DNA of 64,000 nt, from NCBI GenBank assembly GCA_013368325.1, contig JAACJK010000228.1, positions 292,114-356,113 on the forward strand, in the 5' to 3' direction. A model generated the notes under the pieces. It made no database searches, was not told the origin of the DNA, and saw only the letters and a list, made by a program, of their open reading frames with translations. A program made the position numbers and the translations under genes. Shown piece by piece: positions 21,136 through 32,501 of this stretch (position 1 is the stretch's first letter; each line of letters starts with the position of its first letter). The stretch is from Ephemerocybe angulata (lineage: Eukaryota > Basidiomycota > Agaricomycetes > Agaricales > Psathyrellaceae).

Positions 21136-23519
21136 GGTGCTGCGGCGATGGGTGTCGAGCGGTGTGGATGTTTCTCCGGGCGTGCGTGCGAGCGGGTGCT
21201 ATGTTGACGACGACCGGCGTTCGTGGCGTTTGAATGCTTGGATGGAATGCGTGTGGTGGATCGGGTGCAGGAAAGAGAAGGAGCAAGAAGGAATGTAGGG
21301 GGCGGAGAACAAAAGAGCGGTGTGCAATGGACGGGCGCCTAGAGTGTGAGGCGGTGCGCGAGGATCGAAGCCCAGAACCGTCTGCCGCTAGATGAAGATG
21401 GACCGTCGTGCGCGAGCCAGTCGTCGTCGTATGATGAAGCAGCTACAGGCGGGTGGAGGGAGGGAGAACGTGATGTGGGGAAGGAAGAAGAAGACGAAAC
21501 GAAGACGAAGATGGAAGGAGGGTCGACTGGTATGAAGGGTTAGGGTAACGAGACGACTGCCGTCAACGGCAACCAAGGAAAACGCCAACGGACTCTCTTC
21601 GCCGTAACACCCTGTTGGCGGGCTCAGAGGGGTGATAGAGATGGAGAGAACTTTGCGGCTCACCAGGGAGTTGTGATACGAGCCTTCCTGTAGTCTATGA
21701 ACGGCGAATGTGGTGTGGCGGCATTCAGAGGTGGGGGACGAGGAAGAGGTGGAGGGGGCGATGGGTTAGGGTCTTCCGTTGCCGTATGCACGCTGTCGTA
21801 GAGCCTGAGAGCGTTGTTAAAGCGACTGCGATGAAGGGAGCGTGGTAGATCGCCGTCGAGCTCGAGCGCTATGTAATTTCTGGAAGAACGAGGATGGATG
21901 AGCACGACGGTTGGTCGAGGAGAGAGGCGCAGGCTCCACGGTTGCACGGAAGTGGGGAAAGCGGAGCTTGTCAGGGGAGAAGAACCGACGTCGACGTCCA
22001 TGTGGTTCGCGGCAACGAATCCCCATTGATGCCCGCAAAATCGAATTCGGCGATCCCATCAAGGTCTTGGCACTGCGGACGGCTTTGCCGGGGAGGTCGG
22101 TCTGGGGATATGATTGGGCTATGAAAGCGAAATGAAAGCAAAGTTGAGGGGGGAGACAAGGGGGAGATGGTGCAAAGTTCATAACGGAAGGTCGATCGGT
22201 CGAGGCTGTGGCCTGTAGACCAGGGAGGCTGACATGAGGCAAACTATAAATATGCCATCTTCGTTGCAGTGATCTTTTGTTAAGTATGTGTGTACCGGCA
22301 GTATCATTAGTGTAAGGGTCGGTCGACCTCAAACACGACGTATCAACCCTCCCCAAAAGCCCTTCGAGCCTTGTGTGTCATAACGAGACCGTGTGGAAAG
22401 GCACATGCCGAGGACCTGTCTAAACTCGAATGAGTCCCAATATGTACAGGGTAGGACTGGCGAGCAAATGAAGCCAGATTTGCGTCCTTTGAGGAAGGTA
22501 TCGACAAGCTATACTGCGAGAGGGCGATCCAGGGAATGTGAGTCGGCATGTTACTCGCACAATAATATGTGCTTGGGGATGCCGTATCGTATAAGGCTAT
22601 TAGAAGCTGCAGCCAAAGATATCCCTGCTTTGCGCCGAGCAGTGCGCGGAGGGAGAGTAGGAGGACGATTGGAAGCAGAATGGACTTGGAGATTGAGCCG
22701 CAATATATCACGTACTTACGCTGAGATGTGGCGAGGATGCTGGCTGTCGAAGTGAGCTATTGAATATCCAGATTGAAGGGAAAGCACTATTTACCGACGA
22801 GATAGAGAATTTGACAAGCCTAAGGAGCCTCAGTTAGTCGCTCGTCTGAACATCACTCGAGAGCCTGCTTGAAATGCACCTTGGGAGGCAATAGTATAGA
22901 AACCCGATAATCCACTTTGAACGGAGGCGGTCAGTAAGCGAGACGATCACGTACTCAATATCGTCTGCGCGATATTTCCTTCCTGTCCGCCACCCCTAGG
23001 GCCAGACCGTCGATATCTAATCCAATAAGGGATAAACTGAGTACGCTGAAAGGGCCTGCAATGTACGAGTCCTATATCTCCTCCTTTAGCGTAGTCACGT
23101 AGTAGTAAACCTTGTCGAGATAAGCGATTAGCATCTGAGTACACCATAGTGTATGGCTAATGCGCTTGGACTATGTCCTCGACGGGGAAAGCCAGACCGC
23201 CAAACTCAGTTCGTCGTCGATCGCACCTCGGTTTGTCAGACACCGTAGCTAACGAGGAGCCACACCACCGGAGACATTTGTGAAGCGATTGCCCCTATGA
23301 GGGTATTTATCCCAGACCTACACGGTCAGATTACAATTTACAATAATATGCAGCGGACAAAACGCACCCGCACGTGGGTTGCGACGATGTGCATGATAAC
23401 GACCTTTGGAGATGAAGTCAGTACTACTCAAATCTAGCTGTTCCCCGCTGCGCGCCTACCCAAATGGTGTATTAGATAGAACTTGAATGTGGCCTCAGCC
23501 TGCTCTGAAGCCAGGTCGC
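21136..23519. other. Intergenic, no gene supported
   Basis: About 2.4 kb. Probably includes the 5' exon and promoter of the protease. Open frames lack ATG starts or recognisable features. No tRNA or element was recognised. Confidence 0.4.
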
Positions 23520-24420
23520 ATGTTATTCCTCATTCTAAGATACATCACAATAGTTGGCGTGGCCCTTGAATTCGTTGGTACGCATTTGACGCTTATATTA
23601 TACGAAAATCATTAAAATTGAAATCCACGTAGCGAATTACCCAGCTGATATTCCGCTCAGCCTCGGGGTAAGTAGTCGTTTACCTAGGTGCACACTGCAG
23701 CTGCCTATGTGACTAAATCTCACGTAGTTCCAAGGTAAGTCCCACTTAAGCAATATTCTGGATATGTCTCTCTGCCCTGTTTGGTGGGAAAAAGTGGGCC
23801 ATATACTTGCTTGCATTTGGATTCATGGTGAGCATATTGTGTTATTCCATGTTATTTAAAGTCGCTCACAATTCCTCGGGGTCCAAAGGGCTTCGAAATC
23901 CCAATCGTGGTGATCTCGTACTACTTCATTTCAACCTGGGAGAGTAGGTCCTCATTCGATCTGCGGCTGGCTGTGCGTTAAATAGTTCATTTTAGCGATC
24001 CCTGTAGAACCATGGGAACCCCAAGTACTTCGGGCGGCATGTTCTGGATATGCGTCCTCAGAAAATGCCATTAGGCTATATTCCATTGCAGCATATATAG
24101 GATTTGCGAGAGCAGCGGGTACGTTCTCTACACGGTTATGCTAAATAATACGCTTTTCCTTAACCTTTATGGGTACCAAGTGATCTCAATAGTCGCCTTT
24201 GTGACGTTCGCCACGCGCTATAGAAGACACAAGAGCTCACTCCTCACCATTGTCAAACGAGAAGGGGCGATGTAATTACTTCTCTGTCGGAAGTGAGTTG
24301 AGCATAGCACTTCGGCTTTTTTGAGGCCCCATGCTAATTTCCTTTGCAGTTCTCCAACTCTTCATCGGGCTTCGGTACAGTGCATCGTCTGGGGTATGCA
24401 AATCGTTGTATTCGCTGCAT
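23520..24420 (+). pseudogene. Decayed multi-pass membrane protein gene (fungal seven-helix, DUF6533-like)
   Basis: A series of small exons separated by GT-AG introns encodes hydrophobic segments: MLFLILRYITIVGVALEFV, WAIYLLAFGFM, GFEIPIVVISYYFISTWE, then ENAIRLYSIAAYIGF, VISIVAFVTFATRYRRHKSS and LLTIVKREGAM. The helix-loop pattern and the basic KREG-type motif before a late helix resemble a large basidiomycete family of seven-helix proteins. At 24273-24275 the frame hits TAA; one extra base would explain it, because the expected continuation (YYFSVGS, then LQLFIGLRYSASSG) follows in the next frame. The 5' end is not found. Family assignment is from memory of the pattern, not a search. Confidence 0.45.
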
Positions 24421-24545
24421 ATTAAATTCTGCCAAGCTTAACTTGAAACGACCGCGGATGCCATTCTCAGATCAAAGACAAATACGAAGTCGTAACAGCG
24501 TACGTTCATTAGTATGAGCAACCAGAGATAAACTGATTATCTCAC

Positions 24546-24771
24546 CAGAATCCGGTACTTCCTTATCCCAATATTTGCCGAACGCCTCCTCCTCGGACTG
24601 AGAGCTCTCCGATACACGGAAACTGACATGGTCACTAAGGCCATGTTCGACAACAGTGCTCGGAGACAATTTTCTCGCATGCCGCGTTCCGGCGTAGAGG
24701 ACGAAGAGGGAGTCATCAACGCACTCCGCAACATTCGGATGAATCCCATTAGAACTCGGAAGAGTGCTCAT
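24546..24771 (-). CDS. Possible first exon of an unknown gene
   Basis: ATG at 24769-24771 opens 75 codons (MSTLPSSNGIHPNVAEC ...), ending at a good donor (GTGAGA) at 24546/24545. I could not place the next exon and recognise no domain. It overlaps the 3' side of the decayed membrane protein gene on the other strand, so it may be spurious. Confidence 0.25.
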
Positions 24772-25027
24772 GTTTTGTGATAGATCAGGCGCGGTCGGTT
24801 CAGTGCTGGATACCTGGAGTTATTAAACGAATCACTTGTATGACCGTATTTACTGTTATTCCCAGGTTGAATTTGGAGAAATGTCGGTGAAGATTCGAGA
24901 TATATTGAGGTAAATGGAATTAATCAAAGGCAAGATGCACGAGATGCGGCGTGCGATACATGGTTAAAAGTGAGAGCTATCCACCACAAGCTGTAACGCC
25001 CGAAATAAGAAGGAGAACCCATTTCAC

Positions 25028-25558
25028 CTACACACTTCTACGATGTGCCCTTAACCCAAAGCTCCTTGCACACCTCACATATCCCCCCTCAACCTGGATG
25101 CTCTCCTCCGAAGCTAAATCACCCACACTCCTCCTCCGCATCTCCTCACAGATACCCACATCCCTCATCGCAACATGGCTGATCGCCTCCTCAAACGCCG
25201 CTTCCTCCACAATCCGAACCCTCCTCAGCTCCGCGACAAGGCACGCCCTAATCCTTATCTCATCGACACCCCCTTCTCCATTCAAAGCCTGTTTGAGCAG
25301 CTCCACCGCCCGCACACTCACACGCCTCCTAAAGTCCCTCTTGCTCTCGGAAAGCGCAACCCTCAGCATGATCAGCGCGACCCTCGCGACCGTCCTTGTG
25401 TGCGCGGCGGTGATAGTGCTATTCGAGCGGTCACCATCGAGGGCAATGGCGAGGGCGACTTGTGGTTTGACGTCTGGCCAGTTGACCTCAAAAAACAATG
25501 CGAGGTCTTTGGCGACCTGGTTTATGACTCGGCGGTTGCTGGCGATCGTGGTGGACAT
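25028..25558 (-). CDS. Uncharacterised intracellular protein, 176 residues
   Basis: Single open frame from ATG at 25556-25558 (MSTTIASNRRVINQ) to a stop at 25028. Predicted helical and charged, with many Arg, Glu and Ala residues (KRDFRRRVSVRAVELLKQAL; CEEMRRRSVGDLASEE), no signal peptide and no transmembrane segment. The frame is longer than chance would favour here and codon use is GC-biased at third positions. No family is recognised. A stretch of short opposing frames covers the same bases, so the coding strand is inferred from the ATG and amino-acid composition only. Confidence 0.45.
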   Translation of the reverse strand: MSTTIASNRRVINQVAKDLALFFEVNWPDVKPQVALAIALDGDRSNSTITAAHTRTVARVALIMLRVALSESKRDFRRRVSVRAVELLKQALNGEGGVDEIRIRACLVAELRRVRIVEEAAFEEAISHVAMRDVGICEEMRRRSVGDLASEESIQVEGGYVRCARSFGLRAHRRSV

Positions 25559-28500
25559 TGCGGTTGATAAAATGAGTATGGGGTAGAGGTGGGTTGTGTC
25601 GGAAAGTCTGCGCGAGCAGGGGGAGTTATATACCCCATGATCCTGTGGCTTTGTGATGGGCGATGATTGAAGACGTTCAAGTTTGCGCTTTGTCGTCGCT
25701 AGTCCGACACTGGACAATGACCGGCGCCTACGCCTTGAAACGTCATCGACAATGAACGCAAATCTAGTCACATTGTTGTTTTGCCTCGTCTACGGTACGG
25801 TGATTGTAAATAGGCTCGGAGGCACAGCCAAGAACCTAGTCTATGTCGTTGCATTGTCAAGTGACTAGTAAGATGCGAAAATGGATTGGTTTCGAAGAGA
25901 TGCTCGTTGTAATAGTAGATGCTCGTTAAGGACGGGTTCGTTTCAACGCCCCATTGACCGTTCTAATGGTGCCCCACATGTGTATATGTCAGATTAGGGG
26001 GGATTTACCAGGGTTAACAGTCATCCAACGTAGAATTTGTATATTCTGTCGGGTGTCATGGCACATGGAATGCAGAAGCGTTTCTGGATAGCGCAAGCTG
26101 CTAGCCCAATAACGGATACAACTCCCTTTCGAATTATCGAATTAATGATTTCTCCCGCCCTACTTGATTTCGTTCTCCAGCATGTCGCCCGAACGGATTC
26201 TCCAAGCCGACCCCATTATCCGACCAACGTATTCCCAATCTGGGCATCGAGCTGAGGGGCGCCCCTAAGATGGTTTGATCCAGAATCAACATCGGCGAGT
26301 GACCCATTTCGAACGGATATAGGATCGTCACCGATGAGATTGACATCGGCCCTCCAGGGGTGCACCAAGTATACGTGGGTCGAACATCAGATGGAATCCG
26401 CGAACGAAGAGAGAACGAAAGAATACGAAGTAAATGAACGGACGGATGATCGAGTCTCAATCGACACACGGTGCATGAACAAAGTGTACCTCCCATACAT
26501 CGAATCCAGCCCAGTAACAAGCGCACTTTTGCCCGGATATTGCCCAATACACACATGGTAGGGAGGCGACGAGCGTCACACCAACCACCTGGCGTGATTG
26601 CACAAGCCTGACAGCGGTGCGCTGGGAAAGGTCCCGGAGGTGATGAGCAAGAAAGTAGAATGTAGAGAAGGTACAAAGACCGATGCGCAACACAGGAAGC
26701 GCCAGGATGACACCATAGCCAGCCAAGGGTACTCCATGTCAACCGAGGCGCTCGAAATCCCAAGCGCCGTGCGCGTACCGAACGAATCGGAAGGTTGAAT
26801 GAATCAAAAGGAAACGCAACGTAAGAGAGGAAACGGTCTAAAAATGTGGTACAAGAAAGATAGGAGCGATGGACGAAGAAACATCTCACAACCCACCCAC
26901 GCAATATTGACCTGTCGACCTCGAGTCCGCATTGCAGGACACCCGTGGTCTGACCTCGTGAACATCGAAAGGTGCGAATCCATTTTAAACGGATATCACA
27001 GCTTCGATGCAGAACAGCCTAGATCCCGGGTGCCCCTGGTAAACGTCCGAAGGTTGGGCGGGCTCAGCGAACGAATTGGGGGAAGCAGAGACGAAGGGGG
27101 GCTGAGAAGAATGATCATACAAGAATGGGGCGACGAATACCAGCCCGTCAACGCAGTAGACCCGAATCATACGCCTGTCAAGCCCGATCATGTGCGAAGT
27201 GCTCACACCCAAGGGTCGGCGAGCTGTGGAACGTCTATGCGCAGGCTGCGAGCTATCTGCGGAACCAAGTCTGACATAGGGCACCATCGTCACTCGAGGA
27301 TAGATGGAACGAGAGAAGCGGATCGAGGGTGACATGCTGACCTGACCTGCACCCAACGAAGGTTCGATCCACCCCTCGAGCCCGCTCAGCGAACGAACTG
27401 CCTACCGGATGTGACTGGTCAAGCCAAGGTGGGGAGCAACGAACTGGCGATACGTGACACGGGACTGTGGAAGATGAGTGGAGAAATAGCAGGATTCGGG
27501 TGGACGTGCGCGGTGTGTACGCGATTGCGGGCGGATGCCGATACGAAAGAGGAAGAAAATCCCGGCGCCGCCAACCTGCTTTTGAGGGCCGTCGTGCGAT
27601 AGAACTCGAGCCGAGCTCGGAGGGGGGGACGACGCATATCGGAGTCGCTGACCTTGACGTGGTACGAGGTCTAGAAGGAGAGCTCCCATGTCGTCCTATC
27701 AGCGCCCGTGCGAGACTAGGTTGCCGATAAGGCGAATCATAGGCATCCTGGGGCGCGAGGATGGTGAATACGACCAGAGAGCGTGCGCGCAAGGCGTGCG
27801 GTGCTGCCAGGATTCGACTTGCGACACCGTCGTGTCACTACGGACAGCCCATAGGTAAGAGAAAAGGGCACGAAGAGATCAGATCGAGTCGATGTCGTCG
27901 TCGTTGGCGGTGTGCGCTCGTTCGACGTGGGGGAAGGAAGGAAAGTAAGAAGCAGTCTTCCATTTCGAGAACTCCCAATTGGGAAAGATCACAGGGACCA
28001 CGCCGGACGTGCACGGACCTTCGTCTGGATCGCCAGTCCCCTTTCCTCCTAGCACAAAGTCTTCGTAATCGACCAGTGGGTATAAGTGAGGTTTAAGACG
28101 GCGGCCTCAGTTGCATTGATATGATACTTACGGGGTCCCGATAGTGGAGTCTACATACATACTGATACCGCTGTGTCCTAGTAGCTCTACCGATCCTTCG
28201 TTGACGGTGAGGATATCTGCATCTGCATACATTCTGGCGACCTGGCACAAGTCGCCATCCCGCGGGCATGGTTCCGTATCGTCAGTGAGTCCCGCTTCTT
28301 TCTCATACTGTTTCTTCTCTTCTCCCTTCTATCAGCGTTACGACGACCACCTCCATCCTCCCATCGTACACCCCGCTGCAGCTGTCCCGCACCTGACCAC
28401 TAGCCGAAAGCGTGTCTCGAACTCTCGACCTCTCGATATACTGTACACCCTCCAAGTCCTATCAGTACCGACCCCAAACTCAACCTCCCTGCCCAACCGT

Positions 28501-29854
28501 CGGTATCCACCACCCGACGTTTCAGACACGCCGACGCCATCCCGCCCCCAGTTCGCACTCCAACGCCACTCGCAGGACGTCCCTTCCGTATCGACCCCTC
28601 CTCCCACATCGTGCTATTTTCTCCGTTCTCCTCTCCCTCACCCCCGTTACCTCCTTCCTCCACGTTTGTATTTCTCGCTCATACTGGCCACCTTCCATCA
28701 GCGAAAACGACCATAACCTGCGGAGAGGGTGCGACGCGCTCGTTCTCATAGCCTCTATACTCATGTCGGACCGTACAGAGACGATGGAGGATCAGGTACG
28801 TTCTGCTTTTGGTCGGTCCTTCGCGCTGTATACGTACTTCGCCCTGTATCTTTTTCATTCGGCCGCCTTCCCCTTTCTCAACGCCCTTTTCTTTGGTGTG
28901 AGGTGTAGGCGGTGCCGGAGGTATCAAGGAGGTATGTTATGCTTGGTTTGCTTCAGATAGAGAATCGGTGTTCGAGAGTCTGCTTAGCACTGCTTTTGGG
29001 CTCGTTCTATGCACTTGTATTGGATTGCTCGTCGGTTTGTCGAGGATCGGTGCCGTGATCTAAGTACTGCATCGTGAGCAATGCACCGCTGGGTAATTAT
29101 TATGTTGGGAGCTATGATGCATATTCCATTAAAATCTATCCCCCACTCTGCGTCAGCGACACTCGATCGGTGTGCGCACAAACTCTCTCCGCGCAGGGGG
29201 TCGTGTATATCTGGTCTTGTGCTCGCCATAGGGGCGTAATCGTCTGTGTCTGGATTCACCCTTCATCTGGAACGTATGTGGGTTTCAGTTGTACATACGC
29301 GTCTATCGGATTTGGGAGAGTTGGGTTTATGAGATTGAGCTTTGTTTGATTTGCAGGCTCGAGTCAGTGCTGTGGCATAATTGCCACTCCCCCAGAATGC
29401 ACGCGAGACCAATTCCAACGCGCCACGAAACACCATGGTAACCTTGTCTTAGTTCTCCGAGCTTCTATCTATGGCCACTTTTATTCTAGCCATGCCTATG
29501 CGCTTCGTCTACGGGGATACATTATGCGGCCAAAGACTGTGTGTGTAAGGAGAGAAATCGAATGTCCCAGTCCGTACTTGGGAACATGTTCTAGAATGGG
29601 TGCAGTTCAAGGTTTGAAGAGGCGTGAACGAAGCATGTAAAGACTTGGAGAAAGGCCGTCAGTCTTCCCCGGTGCCTAACTACAGTCAAGTACAAGCAGT
29701 ATCGGTACGTTACTAAGGAGGAAGTGGCACCGATTAAACTAGACAAGGGCGGGTGGCAAGAGGTATGCGAAATTCAAAATGGTTGTTGTACCGACGGCGA
29801 TGGACACCGAGCGTACGCGTTTGTACTTTGTCGCTGGAGTGGCCATCCCACAAT
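25559..29854. other. Long stretch without a supported gene; repeat-like cgaacga-rich DNA
   Basis: About 4.3 kb. The section 26300-27450 is rich in cgaacga/gaacga words and contains gttgggcgggctcagcgaacgaa (about 27053), like the DNA at 33-41 kb. A short start MSDRTETMEDQ followed by donor GTACGT lies at about 28763-28795, but no clear continuation was found. An open frame at 28144-28716 is Pro/Ser-rich low complexity. No tRNA was seen. Confidence 0.45.
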
Positions 29855-29861
29855 TATAAAA
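29855..29861 (+). promoter_or_regulatory. TATA box upstream of the 29935 gene
   Basis: TATAAAA lies 74-80 bases before the ATG at 29935, a plausible distance for a fungal promoter with a short 5' UTR. Inferred from position only. Confidence 0.4.
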
Positions 29862-29934
29862 GCACCCAACGTCGCAAGCCTGAAAGCACAATATCTGCCC
29901 TCCCATCCATACCCGACACAGCCTATTCCACACT

Positions 29935-30704
29935 ATGAGTTCCTCCCTCGGCTACGGCGACTTTTTCGAGGGGTGTGATGAGCCCAGTGCCACTACTGTC
30001 ACGGACTGTTTCAGTGAATCTGATTCTGTCAGCTGTTCCACCGACCCCTTCTGGGAAGGCGTTAACCTGTCTGTTGGGGGAAGTGCTTCCAACGCCACAG
30101 ACGAGATCACTGATCCTGAGCCCAGTGTATCTGAGGTAATTCTATCAGTTTATGGCTCGTTAAGTGATCATCTAGTCTAACCAGTTTGTGGCAGGACGAA
30201 GCTCGTACAAGCAAGCCTGTGGCTAATGAAGGGAGGGATAGAGACGATGATATTAGTCGTCACTCTGGAGCTTTCGAAAATCGCTCTGCTTCGCGAAAGC
30301 GAAGGAGCGCACGTCTCTCGGACGAGGGCCTGACTCCTGACGTAGCTGAGGTATGCTTACATCTGATCGACTGTTCTCAGCGTTACGACCTGAGCTTTTG
30401 TATCTAGTCGGACGTCCCTAAGGAGGGAACCTCAGAAACCCGCCCTCTTTTCCCCAAAAAAGTTAAGAAGATAATCGCCAAGCCCGCTGTCTGGGTGGAC
30501 CCATTCAACAACTCGGACCCTAAGATGCGTCGAGACTATATTGCGTACTGTACTACTTGCGAGCTTTGGCTGGGTGACGAGTCGGACCCTGACATCCGCA
30601 GGAAGTACAACGAACATCGTAGGACGCCCGTTCATATCAACAAGTACAAGGATGCCATGTCTTGGGATTATACCAAACCCCTAGGTTGTGCTGGACGTAC
30701 GTAG
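29935..30704 (+). CDS. Uncharacterised protein with a C-terminal Cys2-His2-like motif
   Basis: Three exons, 29935-30135, 30195-30350 and 30408-30704, each joined in phase 0 at GT-AG sites, giving 217 residues. The N-terminal half is acidic and Ser/Thr-rich (MSSSLGYGDFFEGCDEP...). The middle has a basic cluster (SASRKRRSARLSDEG) that could be a nuclear localisation signal. The C-terminal part is ordered and contains YCTTCELWLG followed by EHRRTPVH, a C-x2-C ... H-x5-H arrangement compatible with a small zinc-binding finger. A TATA box precedes it. It may be a nuclear protein, but no family is recognised. Intact as written. Confidence 0.6.
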
Positions 30705-31976
30705 ATGCAAATTTCCTTTTCTTCTACTTTATTATGAATTTATCTACAATCCTGCTACCATCCTGTTCTTTAGACTTCAAATATTACCTGTAGCTAGAGT
30801 CATTCATAATTTGGCGAGGCAGAAACCTGGGTATCAAAGGCAAGCTGATGTACATATTCCACTTCGCTATCGATGAGTGATGAACTTTTGAATTTGCGTG
30901 GACGAAAACGGGCCTATGCTATGCTATCTTCGTCACCGCGAGCCCACCACCCAAACCGTAACCAGGAGCAACTTTGAACTTCCCTTTACTTCAGGAGCAT
31001 AAAATGTTCCCCGCGGGTGGGTCATTGACACTCTAGTACGGGTTGTGACCGCCGTTGGGATTTTCTCTGCACGTTTTGCCCTTCTGTGTGAGCCAACATA
31101 TAGGTCTCAGTACACTACGAATATATCGAGGAAGCATAAGACCAACGAACCTTGGCATTCTGCGTGCCAGAGTACATGCATGCTGATCAGTGCGGTCGGT
31201 GACCTCGTCCAGGAGCTCTCACGAGTGCTGAGGTCTGCGATATATTTCCGGGCGTCGTTTGAATGTGGATAGTCGCGACTTAGTATTGGCGGATAGATTG
31301 AAAATAAGGTCTGATCGTGTGTCTCTGGATTTTGAGCTTTGGGGTCTTTGGCTGGCGATTTTGCTGAAACAAAGCGAAGCATGTATTAAGTAGTGGGATT
31401 GTGTTGTCACGAATGCGACACTATTGATAGTTATCATGCCGATTCCTAGCTCCCATCTCTCCTGACTCATCCCGACCAATCCCGACCGCCTGGAAGCTAA
31501 AAAAGGCCTAAAGTAGGTTAGATTATGCACGCCGGAATCTCAGAGTGAGACTGCGCTCACCCCAAACGCCGGCTATACAACCCCGAATTACCTTTCCGCA
31601 GCAACAATATTACTGTGCATGGGAACACATTCACGGTGCCAGGTCGACCAAGCCCTCGCATCAGCTCCGTTCCAGCTCGGCATCCCGGTTTGTGAGTATG
31701 CATAACACATATATATACCACCGATGCGGGTAGTGGTTTCCCCAGTGCCCGGTGCATCCCCCACATCGTACGTGTCAACCACCCATCCTCGTGTCCCCCA
31801 TGGCTCCAGTGTCTGACTGATACCTCTCCATCGGCGATCGCTCTCTAGATTAATAGGCTGGTCCTACATCATCATCTACGCAACGTAACTTTACCTCCCA
31901 CTCAAGGTAAGTCATCCTTGAATACATTCTGCACAACGCCGGAGCTAATGGTGGTCGTCTTAGAAAATCCTCAAAA
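30705..31976. other. Intergenic, no gene supported
   Basis: About 1.3 kb with short frames only. It contains the upstream region of the secreted-protein gene at 31977. Confidence 0.5.
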
Positions 31977-32501
31977 ATGCGTTTCGCCACGACCCTCACG
32001 CTCATCAGCGCCCTCATCTTTAGCAGCTCCAGTGTCCACGCTATACCCGTTCCCGTACGTCACCCCTCTCTACTACAGAACATGCCCCTCAAGTCACCCC
32101 CATTCTTAACCAACCATCAGGCCGCAGACGCAGTTTCCGATGATCTCACCTCCCTTGCGGCCCGTGAACTCTCGTAGAAGTCCAGCGTAGAGGCCCGCGC
32201 TTTTGGCTTTGACGTTCCCATTCTTGAAGAACGCGGTATCTGGGGAAAACTGAAGAAGAAGTTCACCGGAGGAAGCAGTAAAGCAGCACCGGCAGAGCTC
32301 GAGGGCCGAGAACTCGAGGGCGAACTCCTGGAGCGAACCCAGGGCACGAGCTCCACTCCGCCTCGCAAGGGTGGAGGTGTCAGCAGTAAGTATCGCAATC
32401 TGCGCTATACTCGCAGGAACTTGAGTCTCCGGAGGCGGGAGCTCGAGCGCGAGATCGTAGAACGTGCTCCGACACTAAGTGGGAAGAAAACTTGTTGTTA
32501 A
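31977..32501 (+). pseudogene. Secreted-protein gene with an in-frame TAG
   Basis: ATG at 31977 begins a signal peptide (MRFATTLTLISALIFSSSSV, cleaved near HA-IP). Exon 1 ends at 32054 (donor GTACGT) and exon 2 starts at 32121, in phase 0. In exon 2 the frame meets TAG at 32175-32177, after ARELS. Beyond it the same frame is open for 107 more codons (KSSVEARAFGFDV, then FWGKLKKK-like WGKLKKKFTGG, then many Glu/Leu/Arg repeats such as ELEGRELEGE) and ends KKTCC at 32501. The downstream part looks like a normal basidiomycete small secreted protein tail, so the TAG probably replaces a sense codon. As written only about a 44-residue product is made. The intron is 66 bases and open, so retention would not change the frame. 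Confidence 0.6.

Noticed and set aside
28144..28716. A 190-codon open frame as a gene
   Set aside because: Pro/Ser/Thr low complexity reflecting pyrimidine-rich DNA, with no recognised features and an equally long opposite-strand frame.
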